Origin: Sulfurihydrogenibium azorense Az-Fu1
GTDB taxonomy: Bacteria > Aquificota > Aquificia > Aquificales > Hydrogenothermaceae
Assembly (NCBI RefSeq): GCF_000021545.1
Contig: NC_012438.1
Span: forward strand, 434,001-498,000
Length of the DNA stretch: 64,000 bases
Reading direction: 5' to 3'
The translations under genes and the position numbers were made by a program. Below the pieces are notes generated by a model. That model was given only the letters and a program-made list of their open reading frames with translations. It made no database searches and had not been told where the DNA came from. This document shows positions 61,337 through 64,000 of this stretch, in pieces. Each line of letters starts with the position of its first letter. Positions within the stretch are counted from its first letter, which is position 1.

Positions 61337-63055
61337 ATGAGTTATGAATGGGCTTTAGAGTTTATAGAAAACGCTCCCCAAGAGTCAGGAGTTTATCTTT
61401 TTAAAAATAAAAAGAAGCAGTATATCTACATAGGAAAAGCTGTAAACATAAAAAACCGCCTAAAAAACCATTACCAACAGATAAAAACAGATCCAAAAGA
61501 GAGAAAGATATTTGCAGAAAGCAGTCAGATAGAGTGGATAATAACAAAGTCAGATTACGAAGCTTTCGTCCTTGAAAATGAACTTATAAAACAGTACAAA
61601 CCAAAGTACAACGTTAGACTAAAATCTGGAAGTAGCTATCCTATGGTAGTTATTACAGATGAAGAATACCCAACAGTCAAAATAAGTAGAAAGTATGGAG
61701 AGATTAAAGGAAGCTACTTTGGACCTTTTTTACCTGCAAAGACAGCAAGACATATGAAAGACCTTATTCATAAACTCTTTAAACTCAGAACCTGTGACCC
61801 TATGCCTATTAGGAATATAGTATGTTTTGATTATCATTTAGGTTTATGCTCAGGACCTTGTGCAAACAAAATATCTAAAAAAGATTACAACGAAGATGCG
61901 AAAATAGCAAAAACTTTTCTCTCAGGAAACGCTAAAGACGTACTTTACAACCTTTACGATAAAATAAATGAGTACACCCAAAAGTTAATGTTTGAGAAAG
62001 CTGCTGTCATAAGAGACCAGATAAAAGCCATAGAAACGGTCATAAGAAAGCAAGAAGTGTTAGGTATTCCTATTCAAGAAGCTGATGTATTTTACTTTAT
62101 TGATAAAAGAGTATTTCTCATAGTTGTAAGGGGTCATACTATAATAGGTAAAGAGGAGCTAAGAATATCTAACCAAGATTTTGAAGAAGGAAGTGAAGTT
62201 TTTGTTTTAACTTCTTACTATGAAAACAACTATATCCCTGAAAAGATAATCTTAAATAAAAAGGTACAAGATATTGATAACTTGAAACAGTGGCTTTATC
62301 AAAGTAAAGGTAAGAAAGTTGAGATAGATTTTGCAATTCTACCCCAGATTAAAAATTTTATAGACCGGAATATAAATATAGCAGATTTAGAAACTTTAAA
62401 AGAAGTGTTTGAAAAAACTTTTAATTTCCCACTTCCAAGAAGGATAGAATGTTTTGATATATCACACCTACAGGGAGAGTTTACTGTTGGGTCTTGCGTT
62501 GTTTGGGAAGATGGTTATATGAACAAAAAAGAGTACAGAAGGTTTAAAGTAAAAACCGTTGATAAGGTTGATGATTATGCCTCTTTAAGAGAAGTCCTTA
62601 CAAGAAGATTTAGAAAGTATTTAGAGATGGAAAATCCTCCCCAGCTGATTTTAATAGACGGTGGCAAAGGTCAACTCTCCCAAGGAATAGAAGTTAGGGA
62701 GAAGTTAGGTTTGAATATAAAGGTATTTTCTATAGCAAAAAAAGAAGAAATACTTTACACCGATGATGGGAAAGAGATAAAACTTTTTGATAGTTTACCA
62801 CTTTTAAAACTTTTTACTCAACTTCGGGATGAAGCCCACAGGTTCGCAATTAGCTACAATAGAAAGTTAAGAGAAAAAGAAGGATTAAAAAGTATTTTAG
62901 ATAACATAGAAGGGATAGGAGAAAAAAGAAAAGAAGTACTTTACAGAACTTACAAAACCCTTGACAACATCTTGAAAGCTCCTGATGAAGAGTTGAAAAA
63001 GTTGGGTATACCTACCTCCGTTGCCCAGAAGATAAAGGAGTATCTAAATTCTTAA
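61337..63055 (+). CDS. uvrC: UvrABC system protein C
   Basis: 572 residues; makes both incisions in nucleotide excision repair. The GIY-YIG domain (QESGVYLFKN, YIYIGKAVNIKNRLKNHY), the CxC zone FDYHLGLCSGPC, a UVR motif (NEYTQKLMFEKAAVIRDQI), the RNase H-like second nuclease (RRIECFDISHLQGEFTVGSCV, LILIDGGKGQL) and C-terminal helix-hairpin-helix repeats are all present. Partner of uvrB in this window. The end overlaps the convergent PBP gene by 44 bases. Confidence 0.96.
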   Translation: MSYEWALEFIENAPQESGVYLFKNKKKQYIYIGKAVNIKNRLKNHYQQIKTDPKERKIFAESSQIEWIITKSDYEAFVLENELIKQYKPKYNVRLKSGSSYPMVVITDEEYPTVKISRKYGEIKGSYFGPFLPAKTARHMKDLIHKLFKLRTCDPMPIRNIVCFDYHLGLCSGPCANKISKKDYNEDAKIAKTFLSGNAKDVLYNLYDKINEYTQKLMFEKAAVIRDQIKAIETVIRKQEVLGIPIQEADVFYFIDKRVFLIVVRGHTIIGKEELRISNQDFEEGSEVFVLTSYYENNYIPEKIILNKKVQDIDNLKQWLYQSKGKKVEIDFAILPQIKNFIDRNINIADLETLKEVFEKTFNFPLPRRIECFDISHLQGEFTVGSCVVWEDGYMNKKEYRRFKVKTVDKVDDYASLREVLTRRFRKYLEMENPPQLILIDGGKGQLSQGIEVREKLGLNIKVFSIAKKEEILYTDDGKEIKLFDSLPLLKLFTQLRDEAHRFAISYNRKLREKEGLKSILDNIEGIGEKRKEVLYRTYKTLDNILKAPDEELKKLGIPTSVAQKIKEYLNS

Positions 63056-64000
63056 CTTTATCAGGTTTTTGTTTATAGTAAAACATAATCCTATCAACTA
63101 AGTTTTTTAAAACTGTTGCAGAAACTCCACCTCCACCTATATGTTCTCCCGTAAATTTGGGTTTTGGCTCGTTAGCAAATACTACAACTGTAAACATTGG
63201 CTTTTCTACAGGGAAAAAGCCAGCAAACCAAGTGTACCACTTTGTGTTAGATAGTGCCTTTATAGTAGGGTCGTACTTTTGAGCTGTACCAGTTTTTCCA
63301 GCGATTGTAAAAAAGTCTGATTTTCCAGATTTAGCCGTTCCATCTTCTACAACAAGTTTTAATATTGGTTTTATCTTTTCTATACTTTCATCACTTAAAA
63401 CTTTCTTAACAACCTGTGGCTGAAAAACTTTAACGTAATTGCCCGAATCATCAGTTAAACCTTTTAAGAGCATTGGTTTTACTAAGTATCCACCGTTTGC
63501 AAAAGCTGAGTAAGCAACACCTACCTGTAAGACAGTTGCAGTCCAGTTCTGACCTATAGAGGCGTAGGCTATGTTAACTGGTCTGTAATCTTCCTTTAAA
63601 GACCCGCTTGCTTCCCCCGGGAATATACCAGTTTTCTGACCAAATCCTAAATCTCTTAGTTTTTTATAAACTGACTTTGGGTCTAACCTTAATGCTATCT
63701 TTATTGCTCCAACGTTAGAAGAGTGCTGAATTATCTGAGCAGGAGTTAAAAGACCAAATTTTTTATGGTCTCTTATCCTTATACCATCTACGTATATGGA
63801 ACCATTTTGACAGTCTATTATCTCATTTAGATTAACCTTTTTCTCATCTATAGCCTCTGCTAAAAATATAGGTTTTGCAACAGAACCAACTTCATAAGCG
63901 TGCTGAAAAACGATATTTTTCCTGTACTTGAAAGCTTGATAGTTGTTAGGGTCATAGTTAGGGTAAGACGCAGCTGCTAGTATCTCACCTGTGTAAGGGT
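63012..64000 (-). CDS. ftsI: Penicillin-binding protein 2 / FtsI transpeptidase, C-terminal part
   Basis: About 329 codons of the transpeptidase domain; the 5' end lies beyond the window. Visible from the right edge: PYTGEILAAASYPNYDPNNY, the active-site motif EVGSVAKPIF (SxxK), IIQHSSNVGAIKI (SxN) and IAGKTGTAQKYDP (KTG). It cross-links peptidoglycan at the septum. The last 19 residues are encoded opposite the 3' end of uvrC. FtsI is more likely than the elongation PBP2, but the N-terminus is needed to tell. Confidence 0.88.
   Translation of the reverse strand, partial: PYTGEILAAASYPNYDPNNYQAFKYRKNIVFQHAYEVGSVAKPIFLAEAIDEKKVNLNEIIDCQNGSIYVDGIRIRDHKKFGLLTPAQIIQHSSNVGAIKIALRLDPKSVYKKLRDLGFGQKTGIFPGEASGSLKEDYRPVNIAYASIGQNWTATVLQVGVAYSAFANGGYLVKPMLLKGLTDDSGNYVKVFQPQVVKKVLSDESIEKIKPILKLVVEDGTAKSGKSDFFTIAGKTGTAQKYDPTIKALSNTKWYTWFAGFFPVEKPMFTVVVFANEPKPKFTGEHIGGGGVSATVLKNLVDRIMFYYKQKPDKVKNLDTPLSSGQRR

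Noticed and set aside
1-64000. CRISPR arrays, rRNA genes and phage genes
   Set aside because: No regularly spaced repeats, rRNA sequence or phage structural genes were seen on either strand.

Overview
The window looks like the chromosome of a chemolithoautotrophic thermophile of the Aquificota, family Hydrogenothermaceae, most likely Sulfurihydrogenibium. Reasons seen in the sequence: strongly AT-rich, densely packed genes with short overlaps; ATP-citrate lyase genes (aclBA) together with a biotin-dependent two-subunit carboxylase and isocitrate dehydrogenase, i.e. the reductive TCA cycle; an archaeal-type 3-dehydroquinate synthase; and a secreted alpha-carbonic anhydrase that, from memory, closely resembles the thermostable SspCA of Sulfurihydrogenibium. 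No database search was possible.

Layout. 1-2.4 kb: start of guaB (minus, cut by the window) next to a TnpB-only IS605-type element whose 3' end folds like an omega RNA. 2.4-5.1 kb: thrC, a MoaD-like sulfur carrier, a NIL-domain protein and ppx. 5.1-8.1 kb: two tandem HEPN-MNT toxin-antitoxin modules; the second HEPN gene is split by another TnpB-only element whose TnpB lacks its third RuvC aspartate. 8.1-19.5 kb: uvrB, dehydroquinate synthase II, an MCE protein, a Crp/Fnr regulator and a TolC/adaptor/RND efflux operon. 19.5-24.8 kb (minus): mnmA and pilB-pilT-pilC of type IV pili. 24.8-27.7 kb: accC, a metallo-hydrolase, nfo and tRNA-Arg(CCG). 27.7-32.9 kb (minus): thioredoxin-like protein, purQS, tlyA, def, an ACT protein, gcvH and small genes. 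33-38.1 kb (minus): cfiA, cfiB, osmC, icd. 38.1-41.5 kb (plus): aclB-aclA behind a structured leader. 41.5-50.9 kb (minus): AAA/PD-(D/E)XK protein, tRNA-Arg(ACG), prfA, rpmE, rho, mnmE, yidC, yidD, rnpA, rpmH, atpE, a universal stress protein and atpB. 51-52.8 kb: bioB and the carbonic anhydrase. 52.9-64 kb: a QueH-like protein, GH15 enzyme, rluB, rsmG, ogg, rodZ, hemC, a glycosyltransferase, uvrC and the 3' part of a penicillin-binding protein.

How it fits together. icd and aclBA diverge from one 210-bp control region, and cfiAB lies just downstream of icd, so three steps of CO2 fixation sit together. bioB supplies the biotin used by cfiA and by acetyl-CoA carboxylase and carries a BirA-like operator. 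The periplasmic carbonic anhydrase would interconvert CO2 and bicarbonate for these carboxylases.

The most unusual signal is a pseudoknot-like RNA motif shared by the end of the first tnpB and the leader of aclBA. The conserved single-stranded parts are nearly identical, while one helix has changed sequence on both sides and kept its pairing. Other points of interest are rnpA, readable in one frame only if a run of nine A is read as ten; the nuclease-motif-deficient TnpB inside hepT; and a tRNA whose two ends are overlapped by the stop codons of both neighbouring genes.
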